64,000 bases of DNA from Gammaproteobacteria bacterium (GTDB taxonomy: Bacteria; Pseudomonadota; Gammaproteobacteria; Pseudomonadales; Cellvibrionaceae). A program made the position numbers and the translations under genes. Shown one piece after another: positions 25,136 to 35,800 of the stretch; position 1 is the stretch's first letter, and every line of letters begins with the position of its first letter. The notes beneath the pieces are model-generated. The model was given only the letters and a program-made list of their open reading frames with translations. It was not told the DNA's origin and ran no database searches. The stretch covers positions 62,001 to 126,000 of the forward strand of contig SEBV01000012.1 of the NCBI GenBank assembly GCA_004172865.1. Direction: 5' to 3'.

Positions 25136-25954
25136 TTACTGTGCTTTTTTCTGCTCGTCTTTTACGTATTTCATAATATTTAAAAATGTATCAGTCCAAT
25201 AAATATCGTTGTGTTCGGCTAAATATTTTACCAGTTCTTCATGCGCTTCTTTGGAGGTTGTAAGATAATCACCGCCCACACCATGAAAGGTAAAGTTAAC
25301 CATAGTGCCTTTCGCGGCAGCTGCTTTTACAACATCAATCAGTTGCTTTCCAGTATAACCAACTGGCGTAAGAACATTGATTGCGTAGGGATCAAGCGTC
25401 TTCATGCTAGGTGCTATGCCACTTCCACTTTCGGATTTTATCGCAACAAATTCTGACTTTACTGATGCAAGATAATTTTCACCCGCTGCATTTAAATCAC
25501 CGCAAGGCGTGGTAAATGTACGTGCATTTTTGCCATCAATGGTGTAGAGCATGGTGTTAGCCAACATAATTTGATTTTTTAGTTGGGCTAGAGTGGTTTT
25601 ATCCAAATCATCTTCGGGTTTCACCCATTCGTGACCCGTTAATGCACGAGAGCACTGGTGAAACAATGTATGGTTGCCAAGCTCGTGACCTTGCGCTGCT
25701 GCCGCACGCCAATCTGCAAGGCGACTCTGAATGGTTGGGCTGGCGAGTTTCAAATAAAAACTGCCTTTCAAGCCGTACTTATTAAGTGCTGGAATGGCAT
25801 TGTCTAACTGGGAGTCAATTGCATCATCGTAAGAAAGGCTCACGGCAGCTTTAATTTTTTGTGGCCATTGGAACGCGGATTTTGTATCTGCCGCCATACA
25901 AATATTGGCAATAGCGGAAAAACCAAGCGCGACTAGAAAATATTTCGTAATCAT
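25136..25954 (-). CDS. Secreted polysaccharide deacetylase (NodB homology, CE4-like)
   Basis: About 272 residues with a signal peptide (MITKYFLVALGFSAIANICMAA). The NodB motifs are visible: AVSLSYDDAID with the catalytic Asp and metal Asp, the metal histidines in GHELGNHTLFHQC, the TTPCGD region, and NFTFHGVGGDY near the end. CE4 enzymes remove acetyl groups from chitin, peptidoglycan or xylan with a divalent metal; the target cannot be told here. ATG 25954 is preferred to the GTG at 25963, but the choice is weakly supported. The esterase gene upstream on the same strand suggests a joint role. Confidence 0.82.
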   Translation of the reverse strand: MITKYFLVALGFSAIANICMAADTKSAFQWPQKIKAAVSLSYDDAIDSQLDNAIPALNKYGLKGSFYLKLASPTIQSRLADWRAAAAQGHELGNHTLFHQCSRALTGHEWVKPEDDLDKTTLAQLKNQIMLANTMLYTIDGKNARTFTTPCGDLNAAGENYLASVKSEFVAIKSESGSGIAPSMKTLDPYAINVLTPVGYTGKQLIDVVKAAAAKGTMVNFTFHGVGGDYLTTSKEAHEELVKYLAEHNDIYWTDTFLNIMKYVKDEQKKAQ

Positions 25955-26027
25955 AAATTTCACTACTGTTAATTATTTATACAAATACTCGGCTTCGCCA
26001 AAGTAATAAGTTATCAATATTAAGGCG

Positions 26028-27017
26028 TTATTTTTTTTCACTATCACGCCACATCCAGCGCAAAATTTCCGGTAATAAACTTCCGCCATGTTGGTCCGAA
26101 TGAGCGCCATCGCCCCATACGTGATTGATGTCATAGCGCGTGCCTTTATCATTAGCTTTATCCGCATTTGAATTCGCCCATTCCAATGACGACAACATTT
26201 GTTGATTCGCTAAAAACCAATTTCCGTGTTCATTGTTCAAGTCATTACTGCCATCTTGTAAAAAAATTCGTAACGGGCGAATAGGGGACTTGCGAATTAA
26301 ACCGGGATACAAATCACCACCCGGAACTAAAGGTTTATCATCAGTTGCAGGCTGGTAGCCAATGGAGGTGTAACTGCCGATCATGCTAATCACTTTGCGA
26401 AATTGATCGGGCCTATGCCAGGCAACTGTAAATGCACAAATAGCGCCGCTACTGGTTCCGCCAATAATATGATCGTCTGGATTGCTGCTGTAGGAATATT
26501 TCTTAGCGATTTCTGGCAAAAGTTCATCCACCAAAAAGCGCGAGTAGTCATCACTGAGTGAATCATATTCCGGTGCGCGGTGATCGGGATTGGACATACC
26601 CAAATTGTCTGGATAACGTTCACTCAAATTTCCGGGCGTGATAAAAACCCCGAGGGTTTGCGGAATGGCTTTTTGATAGATTAAATTATCAAGCGCTTGC
26701 GGCACGCGTAAAGAGCCATTGGGATTGGTAGCGCGTTGGCCGTCTTGAAACACTAGCAATGCAGGTTTGGTTTTCGCCTTAGGTTTATAGACGGCGGGCA
26801 CGTAAATCCAATATTGGCGCACGGTGCCAGCAAATATTTTGCTGTGAAATTCAAATGGACCTTCGAGTTTGCCTTTGGGCACATTGGCTTGCTCAAGCGA
26901 GTCTTTTGTAAACGGATAATCGCCCAGGTTACGAGTCTTTGACGTATCTTCCTGCGCCCAGCTCATGCAACTGATTAAGCAGCTAAATAGTAAGGCTCCG
27001 GTATATTTTTTCATCAT
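26028..27017 (-). CDS. Secreted esterase of the CE1 / enterochelin esterase-like family
   Basis: 329 residues with a signal peptide ending at SCMSWAQ. It has an alpha/beta hydrolase fold with the nucleophile in GGTSSGA (GxSxG), an acid near IFLQDGSNDLN and the catalytic His in DGAHSDQHGG. This is the putative esterase family, which includes feruloyl and acetylxylan esterases and ferri-enterochelin esterases. Given the neighbouring NodB deacetylase and the pectate lyase, a plant-polysaccharide ester is the most likely substrate, but that is inference. It starts with two adjacent ATG codons (27017 and 27014). Confidence 0.82.
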   Translation of the reverse strand: MMKKYTGALLFSCLISCMSWAQEDTSKTRNLGDYPFTKDSLEQANVPKGKLEGPFEFHSKIFAGTVRQYWIYVPAVYKPKAKTKPALLVFQDGQRATNPNGSLRVPQALDNLIYQKAIPQTLGVFITPGNLSERYPDNLGMSNPDHRAPEYDSLSDDYSRFLVDELLPEIAKKYSYSSNPDDHIIGGTSSGAICAFTVAWHRPDQFRKVISMIGSYTSIGYQPATDDKPLVPGGDLYPGLIRKSPIRPLRIFLQDGSNDLNNEHGNWFLANQQMLSSLEWANSNADKANDKGTRYDINHVWGDGAHSDQHGGSLLPEILRWMWRDSEKK

Positions 27018-27131
27018 AATTTATGCCTCGTCTGTTAATTCTTATTGTTAACGCTTTTGCTCGCACCGATTTATACCATAGAAGCTAATTAGGCCCTACG
27101 TGTGCGCGTGTAAAAGTATGTTTAGTTAACG

Positions 27132-27137
27132 TATAAT
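27132..27137 (+). promoter_or_regulatory. Probable -10 element of aroC
   Basis: A perfect TATAAT lies about 70 bases before the aroC ATG, followed by the GC-rich CGCGGGGG. The -35 at 17 bases is poor (TGTAAA), so confidence is moderate. Confidence 0.4.
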
Positions 27138-27204
27138 CGCGGGGGTTCCTTTGGTTTCTCTTTAGCATTTTTACGTCGTGCGCATTCTTCGGGTTGGAAT
27201 AACT

Positions 27205-28308
27205 ATGTCTGGCAATACCTACGGTAAATTATTCACAGTAACTACGTTTGGCGAAAGCCACGGTCTCGCATTGGGCGCGATTGTTGATGGTTGCCCTCCC
27301 GGACTTGAGTTAACCGAAGAAGATTTGCAAATCGATTTGGATCGCCGCAAACCTGGCACCTCGCGTTACACCACGCAACGCCGTGAAGATGATCTGGTGA
27401 AAATTTTATCGGGTGTATTTGAAGGTAAAACCACCGGCACACCGATTGGTTTAATTATTGAAAATACTGATCAGCGTTCAAAAGATTATTCGAATATTAA
27501 AGATCAATTTCGCCCCGCCCATGCTGATTACACCTACATGCAAAAATACGGCGTGCGCGATTATCGCGGCGGTGGCCGTTCGTCAGCGCGCGAAACTGCT
27601 GTGCGTGTTGCAGCCGGTGCGATTGCGAAAAAATATTTAAAAACATTTTATGGCATTGAAGTGCGCGGTTATTTATCGCAATTGGGCCCAATCAAAATCG
27701 AAAGTGTTGATTGGGATCAAATCGAACAGAATCCTTTTTTCTGTCCGGATGCTAGCAAGGTTCCAGAAATGGAAGCCTTTATGCAAGCACTTAACAAAGA
27801 AGGGGATTCAATCGGCGCAAAAATTACTGTGGTGGCAACCAATGTTCCGCCCGGCTTAGGTGAACCTATTTTTGATCGTTTGGATGCAGAAATTGCACAC
27901 GCATTAATGAGTATCAACGCGGTAAAAGGTGTGGAGATTGGCGAAGGTTTTGGTGTGGTTGATCAGCGCGGTAGTCAGCATCGCGATGAAATGACACCTG
28001 AAGGTTTTCTCTCCAATAATGCAGGCGGAATTCTCGGCGGTATTTCATCTGGCCAGGACATTATTGCAAATCTCGCGTTAAAACCAACCTCAAGTTTGCA
28101 CATTCCCGGTCGCAGTGTGGATATTCATGGCAATCCCGTTGAAGTCATTACCAAAGGTCGTCACGATCCCTGCGTTGGTATTCGCGCAACGCCGATTGCT
28201 GAAGCTATGCTTGCATTGGTGTTGATGGATCATCTATTGCGCAATCGCGGGCAAAATGGCGGCGTTCAACATTCCATTCCGGTGATTCCCGCGACGGTAA
28301 AAAAATAA
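27205..28308 (+). CDS. aroC: Chorismate synthase AroC
   Basis: 367 residues beginning [20 protein letters not shown], the family start; the track start at GTG 27178 adds nine residues. Other motifs are [30 protein letters not shown] and [18 protein letters not shown]. The enzyme converts EPSP to chorismate using reduced FMN, the last shared step to aromatic amino acids. It is followed after 46 bases by an MFS gene on the same strand, an order also seen in pseudomonads. Confidence 0.96.
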   Translation: MSGNTYGKLFTVTTFGESHGLALGAIVDGCPPGLELTEEDLQIDLDRRKPGTSRYTTQRREDDLVKILSGVFEGKTTGTPIGLIIENTDQRSKDYSNIKDQFRPAHADYTYMQKYGVRDYRGGGRSSARETAVRVAAGAIAKKYLKTFYGIEVRGYLSQLGPIKIESVDWDQIEQNPFFCPDASKVPEMEAFMQALNKEGDSIGAKITVVATNVPPGLGEPIFDRLDAEIAHALMSINAVKGVEIGEGFGVVDQRGSQHRDEMTPEGFLSNNAGGILGGISSGQDIIANLALKPTSSLHIPGRSVDIHGNPVEVITKGRHDPCVGIRATPIAEAMLALVLMDHLLRNRGQNGGVQHSIPVIPATVKK

Positions 28309-28354
28309 AAACATTCATAACAACTCTACGAATGTTTTCAGGCGAAAAACAGTA

Positions 28355-29536
28355 ATGCCACACTCCTCTCCAGCGCCAACAAAATTACCTTATTGGCGCC
28401 TTTCCAGTTTTTATTTTTTCTACTTTGCCGTGGTAGGGTCAATCACTCCCTACTGGGGTGTTTACTTAAAGTCCCTCGGGTATAGCTCAAAAGACGTTGG
28501 CATTATTGGCGCTATTATTCTTGGCACACGCATACTTGCGCCTAATTTTTGGGGCTGGTTAGCAGACAAAACACAAAAACGTTTGCTCATCATTCGTATG
28601 GGCAGCGCGCTCGCATTTTTTTGTTTCGCCGGCGTTTTAATAAATCAGCGTTACGCGTGGCTGGTAGTGGTTATCAGTTGCTATACATTTTTCTGGCACG
28701 CTGTGTTGCCGCAATTTGAAGTCATAACCCTGAGTTATTTGGGCGGACAGCATAAACGCTATGGGCAGATTCGCCTGTGGGGCTCAATCGGTTTTATGGC
28801 AGCGGTTGCCGGTTTAGGTTGGCTGTTTGATTCTATTCCCATTAAATTTTTACCGATCTCAATTCTGAGTTTTCTAATTCTGATTTGGTTGTCGAGTCTG
28901 TCACTCAGTGAAAAAAATACTGCCAGTCACAATGAAAGTGGTGAAGGTTTTTTGCGAATAGTTTGTCATCCTGCTTTATTAAGTTTTTTAGCCGCCAGTT
29001 TTTTATTACAGCTTAGTCACGGTTCTTATTACACTTTTTACAGTTTATATCTGACGGAAAATTACGGTTACAGTCGATCAGCAACTGGCTTGCTGTGGGC
29101 GCTCGGCGTATTGGCGGAAGTTGCTATCTTTTTGGTGATGCCCAAAATTATGCATCGCTTTAACGTGCGCAACTTATTACTCGCCAGTTTTGCGCTCACG
29201 GCAATTCGGTGGTTGATGATTGGTTATTGCGCGCAATGGATTTGGCTTTTGCTGTTCGCACAATTGCTACATGCATTTAGTTTCGGTACCGCGCATGCCG
29301 CTTCCATTGAGATTGTACGCTCACGTTTCAGTGGCGGACACCAAGGCCAAGGGCAGGCGCTCTACAGCTCCATGAGTTTCGGCGCAGGCGGTGCTTCTGG
29401 TGCGCTCATCGGAGCCTTCGTGTGGGATTACAGTGCCAGTGCTACATTTTTAATTTCAAGCATCGCCGTATCTTTAGGCTTCCTGATTATATTTTTTGGA
29501 TTACACTTAGATAAATCTTCACCTGCCACAGAGTAA
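28355..29536 (+). CDS. MFS transporter, HcaT/3-phenylpropionate permease-like family
   Basis: 393 residues with about 12 membrane helices. Typical features are PYWGVYLKSLGYSSKDVGIIGA at the start, NFWGWLADKTQKR between helices 2 and 3, and RLWGSIGFMAA in the fourth segment. This is the MFS_1-like subfamily that includes HcaT and nucleoside-type permeases. The substrate is unknown. It lies between aroC and the nitrilase-family gene with short gaps, suggesting cotranscription. Confidence 0.85.
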   Translation: MPHSSPAPTKLPYWRLSSFYFFYFAVVGSITPYWGVYLKSLGYSSKDVGIIGAIILGTRILAPNFWGWLADKTQKRLLIIRMGSALAFFCFAGVLINQRYAWLVVVISCYTFFWHAVLPQFEVITLSYLGGQHKRYGQIRLWGSIGFMAAVAGLGWLFDSIPIKFLPISILSFLILIWLSSLSLSEKNTASHNESGEGFLRIVCHPALLSFLAASFLLQLSHGSYYTFYSLYLTENYGYSRSATGLLWALGVLAEVAIFLVMPKIMHRFNVRNLLLASFALTAIRWLMIGYCAQWIWLLLFAQLLHAFSFGTAHAASIEIVRSRFSGGHQGQGQALYSSMSFGAGGASGALIGAFVWDYSASATFLISSIAVSLGFLIIFFGLHLDKSSPATE

Positions 29537-29541
29537 TTGTT

Positions 29542-30312
29542 ATGCAGAATTTAACGGTTGCCGTCGTTCAACAAGAAATTGTTCCCAATAATCCTCAATT
29601 GAATTTGAGCACTTTTAGCCGTGCAATAAGTCATTTGGATAATTGCGATTTAATTGTTTTACCTGAAGTTTTTACCACCGGCTTTTGCGCAAACGCGCGC
29701 AGCTTTGCAGAATTAGTGGATGGAACTGCGTACACCTGGATGGCCGAACATGCCAAACAATTGAACGCAGTTATTACCGGTAGCCTCGTGGTGAAAGAGG
29801 GTGATACCTATTTTAACCGCATGGTTTGGATGTGCCCGGATGGTAGCTATACACATTACGACAAGCGTCATTTATTTCGCATGGGCGGTGAACACACTCG
29901 TTATCAAAGCGGCACCGAGCGTTTAATTGTTGAGTTAAACGGTTGGCGAATTTTGCCGCTAGTATGTTACGACCTACGCTTTCCCGTGTGGAGCCGAAAC
30001 CGTAATGACTACGACTTGTCACTTTATGTTGCTAATTGGCCTAGTGCGCGTGCATTGCATTGGAATCGTTTGTTGCAAGCGCGCGCCATAGAAAACCAGA
30101 GTTATGTGGTGGGCGTTAATCGTGTTGGTATGGATGAAGTGCATCAACATTATTCAGGTGATTCCGCGATTTACGGCCCAGCCGGAGAAGTAATTGTTCA
30201 TTCGCAAGAAACGGGCAGTTTTTTTGCGGAATTGTATGGCGATAAATTGCTTGAGTATCGCGAGAAGTTTCCCGCGTATATGGATGCAGACGAGTTTGAA
30301 TTAAAAGTTTAA
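29542..30312 (+). CDS. Carbon-nitrogen hydrolase, omega-amidase (YafV/Nit2)-like
   Basis: 256 residues of the nitrilase superfamily with the Glu-Lys-Cys triad in VLPEVFTTGF, YDKRHLFRMGGE and PLVCYDLRFPVW. The YDKRHLF and YDLRFP motifs match omega-amidases of the YafV type, which clear alpha-ketoglutaramate and similar compounds. It starts five bases after the MFS gene and ends before a terminator. Confidence 0.87.
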   Translation: MQNLTVAVVQQEIVPNNPQLNLSTFSRAISHLDNCDLIVLPEVFTTGFCANARSFAELVDGTAYTWMAEHAKQLNAVITGSLVVKEGDTYFNRMVWMCPDGSYTHYDKRHLFRMGGEHTRYQSGTERLIVELNGWRILPLVCYDLRFPVWSRNRNDYDLSLYVANWPSARALHWNRLLQARAIENQSYVVGVNRVGMDEVHQHYSGDSAIYGPAGEVIVHSQETGSFFAELYGDKLLEYREKFPAYMDADEFELKV

Positions 30313-30331
30313 TTCGTAAAAAACTGACGAT

Positions 30332-30362
30332 AAAAAAGGGCATCTCTCGATGCCCCTTTTTA
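30332..30362 (+). terminator. Rho-independent terminator between the amidase gene and pgm (bidirectional)
   Basis: AAAAAAGGGCATC and GATGCCCCTTTTTA pair with one bulge around a short loop, flanked by A and T tracts. It lies between the converging amidase and pgm genes. Confidence 0.85.
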
Positions 30363-30384
30363 TTTCGCAAATTAATAATCGTGT

Positions 30385-32025
30385 TTAACTGATTGCTTTA
30401 TCCACAATTACTTGTGCTTCTGCAATCAACTGCTGCAAGTGGTCTTTCCCTTTAAAGCTTTCAGCGTAAATTTTGTAAATATCTTCAGTGCCGGATGGAC
30501 GAGCCGCGAACCAGCCGCTTTTCGTTTCTACTTTGATACCGCCAAAAGAAGCATTGTTGCCGGGCGCGTTGCTAATGGTTTTCTCAATTTTTTCGCCTGC
30601 CAATTCTTTTGACGTAATTTGTTCCGGTGATAATTTTGACAGCGCTTTTTTCTGTGCAGCATTCGCAGGCGCTTCAACACGTGCTTCAGCAGCATGACCA
30701 AACTGATCTGCCAAGGCTTTGTAATGTTCTCCAGGGTCGCGACCAGTTTTGGCAACAATTTCACCAGCGAGCAAAGCGGGAATTAGACCGTCTTTGTCAG
30801 TAGTCCATACGCTACCATCAATACGCAAGAAAGATGCACCGGCACTTTCTTCACCACCGAATCCGAGCGAACCATCAAATAAACCGGGCGCAAACCATTT
30901 AAAGCCAACAGGTACTTCATACAAACGACGATGCAATTTTTCACTAACGCGATCAATCATTGCGCTACTGACAACGGTTTTACCGATGGCAGTTTTGATG
31001 TCCCATTTGGGACGATTCTGAAATAAATATTCGATTGCTACTGAGAGATAATGATTCGGCGGCAACAAGCCAGCGCTTGGCGTTACTATGCCGTGACGAT
31101 CATGATCTGCATCGCAAGCAAAGGAAACCTGGTAGTCGTGGCGCTTGGCCAGAATAGATTGCATTGCATAGGACGACGACGGGTCCATACGAATTTTTCC
31201 ATCCCAATCGGCGGTCATAAATTCAAAAGTTGGATCGATAATTTGATTAATCAAATGTAAATCTAATTTATAAAAATCGGCAATCGCACTCCAGTAACGC
31301 AAGCCTGCACCACCAAGTGGATCTACACCGAGGCGAACGCCAGCATCGCGAATTGCTTCAATGTCGACGACGTTAATTAAATCACGCACGTAGTGATGAA
31401 TGTAGTCGTGGTGATGTGTGGTCGAGGCTTTTATGGCTGTGTGGTAGTCAACGCGTTTAACATCGCGCAGATTATTTTCTAACAACTCATTCGCACGCGC
31501 CTGCATCCAGTTAGTAACATCTGAATCGGCAGGGCCGCCATTGGTTGGATTGTATTTGTATCCGCCGTTATCCGGTGGATTGTGCGATGGGGTAATTACC
31601 ACGCCATCCGCAAAGCCACTGGTGCGGCCTTTGTTGTAGGTCAAAATCGCGTGAGAGATAGCGGGCGTTGGCGTAAATTCACCGCCGATTGCTAAAAATA
31701 TTTCCACATGATTTGCAGCAAATACTTCTACCGCACTGATTTGTGCTGGCTCTGAAAGTGCGTGAGTATCTATACCAACGTAGAGCGGACCGGTGATGCC
31801 AGCTTGCACGCGATAATCACAAATAGCCTGGGTAATCGCCAAAACATGATTTTCGTTAAAGCTGGTTTTGGACGCTGAACCGCGGTGCCCAGACGTACCA
31901 AAACTCACTCGCTGTTCAGGAATGCTTGGCTCTGGTTTTTTATCATAATAATCCGCAGTGAGCTTGGTGATATCTACCAGCAATTCTTTCGGCAATAATT
32001 TTCCGGCATATGGACTAACACTCAT
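30385..32025 (-). CDS. pgm: Alpha-D-glucose phosphate-specific phosphoglucomutase
   Basis: 546 residues, as in E. coli Pgm. Motifs are FGTSGHRGS, the phosphoserine loop VVITPSHNPPDNGGYKYNP, the metal site CDADHDRHGI, FGGEESAG for sugar binding and ARPSGTEDIYKIYAESF at the phosphate end. It interconverts glucose 1- and 6-phosphate, linking glycogen and UDP-glucose to glycolysis. ATG 32025 has AAGGAG eight bases upstream. It is monocistronic. Confidence 0.96.
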   Translation of the reverse strand: MSVSPYAGKLLPKELLVDITKLTADYYDKKPEPSIPEQRVSFGTSGHRGSASKTSFNENHVLAITQAICDYRVQAGITGPLYVGIDTHALSEPAQISAVEVFAANHVEIFLAIGGEFTPTPAISHAILTYNKGRTSGFADGVVITPSHNPPDNGGYKYNPTNGGPADSDVTNWMQARANELLENNLRDVKRVDYHTAIKASTTHHHDYIHHYVRDLINVVDIEAIRDAGVRLGVDPLGGAGLRYWSAIADFYKLDLHLINQIIDPTFEFMTADWDGKIRMDPSSSYAMQSILAKRHDYQVSFACDADHDRHGIVTPSAGLLPPNHYLSVAIEYLFQNRPKWDIKTAIGKTVVSSAMIDRVSEKLHRRLYEVPVGFKWFAPGLFDGSLGFGGEESAGASFLRIDGSVWTTDKDGLIPALLAGEIVAKTGRDPGEHYKALADQFGHAAEARVEAPANAAQKKALSKLSPEQITSKELAGEKIEKTISNAPGNNASFGGIKVETKSGWFAARPSGTEDIYKIYAESFKGKDHLQQLIAEAQVIVDKAIS

Positions 32026-32095
32026 TTCAAGGCTCCTTGGATATGGATGATTTTATAGCTAGTGTGCTGTAATTTTTTAAACAAATAACGTCAGA

Positions 32096-32791
32096 TTAAT
32101 TCGTTTTACCTGTTTGTGATTCAACAGGAATTATTTTCACGATAACACCTAATAACGGGTGATCAATGTAATGAACTTCGCTACTCCGCATAGTACGTAC
32201 TTCACTAAGTTTCACAATACGTTTAATGAGATAACCCTGGCTTTTATCTGCTTCACTAATATCAGTATTGGGTATATTTGGTAGCTCTGGCCATGTATCA
32301 GTAATATTGGTGCCTGCAGGTGCGAATTGCGTTAGCCATAAATTAGTTTGGACTTTCAAATACTGAGCAACGCTAAGGCTAATGCTTCCCTCAAGTTCTT
32401 GGTGTCCATTAAAAGTTTTCCCGCCACTAATAGCAATGTTGGCTTTACGACCGTAAATCATCTGGCGCCAGGCTTGGTGATACAACAACGTGTAACTACC
32501 ACTTCTAGCCAAGGTTGCTGCCTGCGGGTTTAGCAATCGCTCATTAGCTGGTAATAGAGAAAATCCCTCTGGTGAATTTCCATCGGCTTTTACGCTGAGC
32601 AAATTTTCAGGGTAGATAAGTTTTATATCGCTGGGCCAATTTTCCTGCGGGTTAGACTCGTTGCGCGCAAATACAATAAGTTCTACTTGATAAAGGCGCT
32701 CATGGTTTTGTTCTTTTGGATCAAGCTCAGTTTGCGCGAAGCTTTTTACGCTTAGCAAACACAGTAGTATTGAAATTTGTATCAATCGCAT
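32096..32791 (-). CDS. csiV: CsiV family periplasmic protein
   Basis: 231 residues with a signal peptide (MRLIQISILLCLLSVKSFAQ). Motifs are YQVELIVFARN near the start, YTLLYHQAWRQMI in the middle and RTMRSSEVHYIDHPLLGVIVKI at the end. These are shared by the CsiV family, which lies next to mfd in several gammaproteobacteria. Pseudomonas and Shewanella members are poorly characterised, and a peptidoglycan-binding annotation is common. It starts 55 bases after mfd on the same strand. Confidence 0.85.
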   Translation of the reverse strand: MRLIQISILLCLLSVKSFAQTELDPKEQNHERLYQVELIVFARNESNPQENWPSDIKLIYPENLLSVKADGNSPEGFSLLPANERLLNPQAATLARSGSYTLLYHQAWRQMIYGRKANIAISGGKTFNGHQELEGSISLSVAQYLKVQTNLWLTQFAPAGTNITDTWPELPNIPNTDISEADKSQGYLIKRIVKLSEVRTMRSSEVHYIDHPLLGVIVKIIPVESQTGKTN

Positions 32792-32846
32792 AGCATTTCT
32801 CGATGTAAGGTTGTTCGCGCCCAGTTTTTGACGAGCGATGTAATAA

Positions 32847-35800
32847 TCACGGCATTAATTTATCAAGCAAGCCTGTCACCTGCTGCAAACGTTGCTCAGG
32901 TGTTTCCATGGGTAGTGAGAATTTTAATTTGTTAGCGCCTTCCAATTTATAAGCGTGCGGCGCAGCTTGAACCATTTTTACAATCGTTAAGGGTTCGACG
33001 CGCGTGTCGCCACTAAATTCAATGACACCTGAACGCGCGCTAGCTTCCAATTTGTTAATGCCGATTGTTTGTGCTTTCAGTTTTATTTGCGTTACTCGCA
33101 CCAAATTTTTGGTTTGTTCGGGCAATAAACCAAAACGGTCGATCATTTCAACTTGTAGTTCGCGCAAAGCTTCGTCAGTTTCGGCATTGGCGAGACGTTT
33201 GTACATCACCAAACGTGAGTGAACATCCGGCAAATAATCCGCGGGAATTAACGCAGGAATTCGCAAGTTAACATCCACCATGCCGTCGAATTCATTGGTC
33301 GGATCTGGAATTTTTCCTTTGCGAATTGCTTTAACGGCGCGATCAAGCATTTCCATATAGAGCGAAAAACCGATGGTTTGAATTTGCCCGCTTTGTTCAT
33401 CACCAAGTAATTCTCCGGTGCCGCGAATTTCCATATCGTAAGTGGCAAGTGTGAAGCCTGCACCCAAATCTTCTGCGGCTGAAATTGCTTCCAAACGTTT
33501 TACGGCATCGCCAGTCATTGAGCGCTTATCGGGCGTTAACAAATAGGCGTAGGCTTGGTGATGCGAACGGCCAACGCGACCGCGCAATTGGTGCAATTGC
33601 GCCAAACCAAATTTATCGGCGCGATGAATTACAATGGTATTGGCGTTGGGAATATCGATACCGGTTTCAATAATAGTGGTACATACCATCACATTAAAAC
33701 GTTTGTGATAGAAGTCTGACATCACTCGTTCAAGATCACGTTCACGCATTTGCCCATGTCCGATAACAATGCGCGCCTCAGGCACCAGCTCCTGTAAATC
33801 TCTCGCCGTTTTTTCGATGGTGCTGACTTCGTTATGCAAATAATAAACTTGGCCGCCGCGCAAAATTTCACGCAAGATCGCTTCTTTAATAATATTGTTG
33901 TCATGGGTGCGAACAAAGGTTTTTACAGATAAGCGTCGTGCGGGTGGTGTTGCAATAATGGATAAATCGCGAATACCTGACATCGACATATTCAAAGTTC
34001 GCGGAATCGGTGTTGCAGTGAGCGTTAAAATATCAATCTCAGCGCGTAAGGATTTTAGTTGTTCTTTTTGGCGTACACCAAAACGATGTTCTTCATCGAT
34101 AATCAATAAGCCAAGATTTTTGTATTTAATATCCGGCGATAACAGCGCATGAGTACCGACGATAATATCAATCTTGCCCTCCGCAATTCGCGGTTTGACT
34201 TCATTCACTTCTTTTGTGGTTCTGAAGCGCGATAGCACTTCAATCGTAATCGGCCATTCGGCAAAACGATCTTTTAAAGATTCATAATGCTGCTGCGCTA
34301 AAAGTGTTGTGGGCGCAAGAATCGCAACTTGTTTTCCACCATGGCTCGCCACGAAAGCGGCGCGCATGGCAACTTCGGTTTTACCAAAACCTACGTCGCC
34401 ACACACTAAGCGATCCATAGGTTTCGGTGAAAGCATATCGGCAATTACAGCTTCAATAGCGCGTTGCTGGTCTGGCGTTTCTTCAAATGGAAAGCTGGAG
34501 GCAAAATTTAAATAAGCTTCTTTGGGGTCCGCAAATGCAAAACCTTTACGCGCGGCGCGGCGCGCATAGACTTCTAATAATTCTGCAGCCGTATCACGAA
34601 TTTGTTCGGCGGCTTTGCGTTTTGCTTTTTGCCAGGTTTCGTTGCCGAGTTTATGCAACGGTGCTAACTCTTCATCGGTACCGCTGTAGCGGCTGATTAA
34701 ATGTAAGTTTGTTACCGGAACATAAAGTTTGGTTTCGTCGGCATATTCCAGCGTTAAAAATTCATTGGTTTGATCATCAATCGTGATGGTTTCCAATCCG
34801 CGATAACGACCAACACCATGATCAATATGCACAACTGGCGAACCGATTTTTAACTCGGTTAAATTCTTAACAATTAAATCGGAATTATCCTGGCTCTGCT
34901 TGCGACGACGAGTTTGTTGTACGCGCTCGCCAAATAATTGTGTCTCGGTGATAAACGCTATCGCAGGTTCATCTAACAACAAACCTTGCTCAAGAGGTGC
35001 AGTGGTAATGGCAATTTTTTCTTTGCCGTTAACAAAATCTGCCCACGTTTCAACAACTGCCGGTGTAATACGAATGCGACTAAGTAATTCCAAAAGACTT
35101 TCGCGTCGGCCTGCAGAGTCTGCACAAAACAAAATTCTTCCCTGCTTTTCATTCGCAGAGTATTCAATAATAAAAGCTTGAATAGCAGCGAGCGGATTTT
35201 CCGCTTGCGAACGTATCGGCAAACTGGGTGGTATGTGCGTGGAAAAATTGGTGCTGCCAACTTTTTCTTCTACCACATTTGAATGGACAAAAGTGCGGCT
35301 GTAATTTTTTAGATATCCAAACAATTCATCGATAGCAATAAAAATTTCTTTCGGTGCAAGAATAGGGCGCTGCGGATCAACTCGGCGACTTTCATAGCGG
35401 CGCAATAATTCCAGCCAGAAATTCTCAGCCGCTTTTTCAATATCACCTAAACCGTAGACTTGAGTATTGTCTGGCAGGTAATCAAACAGTGTGCTGCAGC
35501 TATCAAAAAATAGTGGCAGATAATATTCAATGCCTGCGGGAGAAATACCTGCACTAATATCCTGAAAAATCGGGCAAGCTTTATGATCAACATCGAATTT
35601 TTCAAGCCAATGTTGTTTGAATCGATTGATACCAATTTTATCGAGCGGAAATTCTTTAGCCGGTAATAATTGAATGCTATTAACTTGTTCAATTGTTAAT
35701 TGTGTTTCAGGATCAAAGGTGCGCAGTGTTTCAATTTCATCGTCAAATAAATCGAGGCGATAGGGTTGTTCGCTACCCATGGGGAAAATATCAAGCAGCG

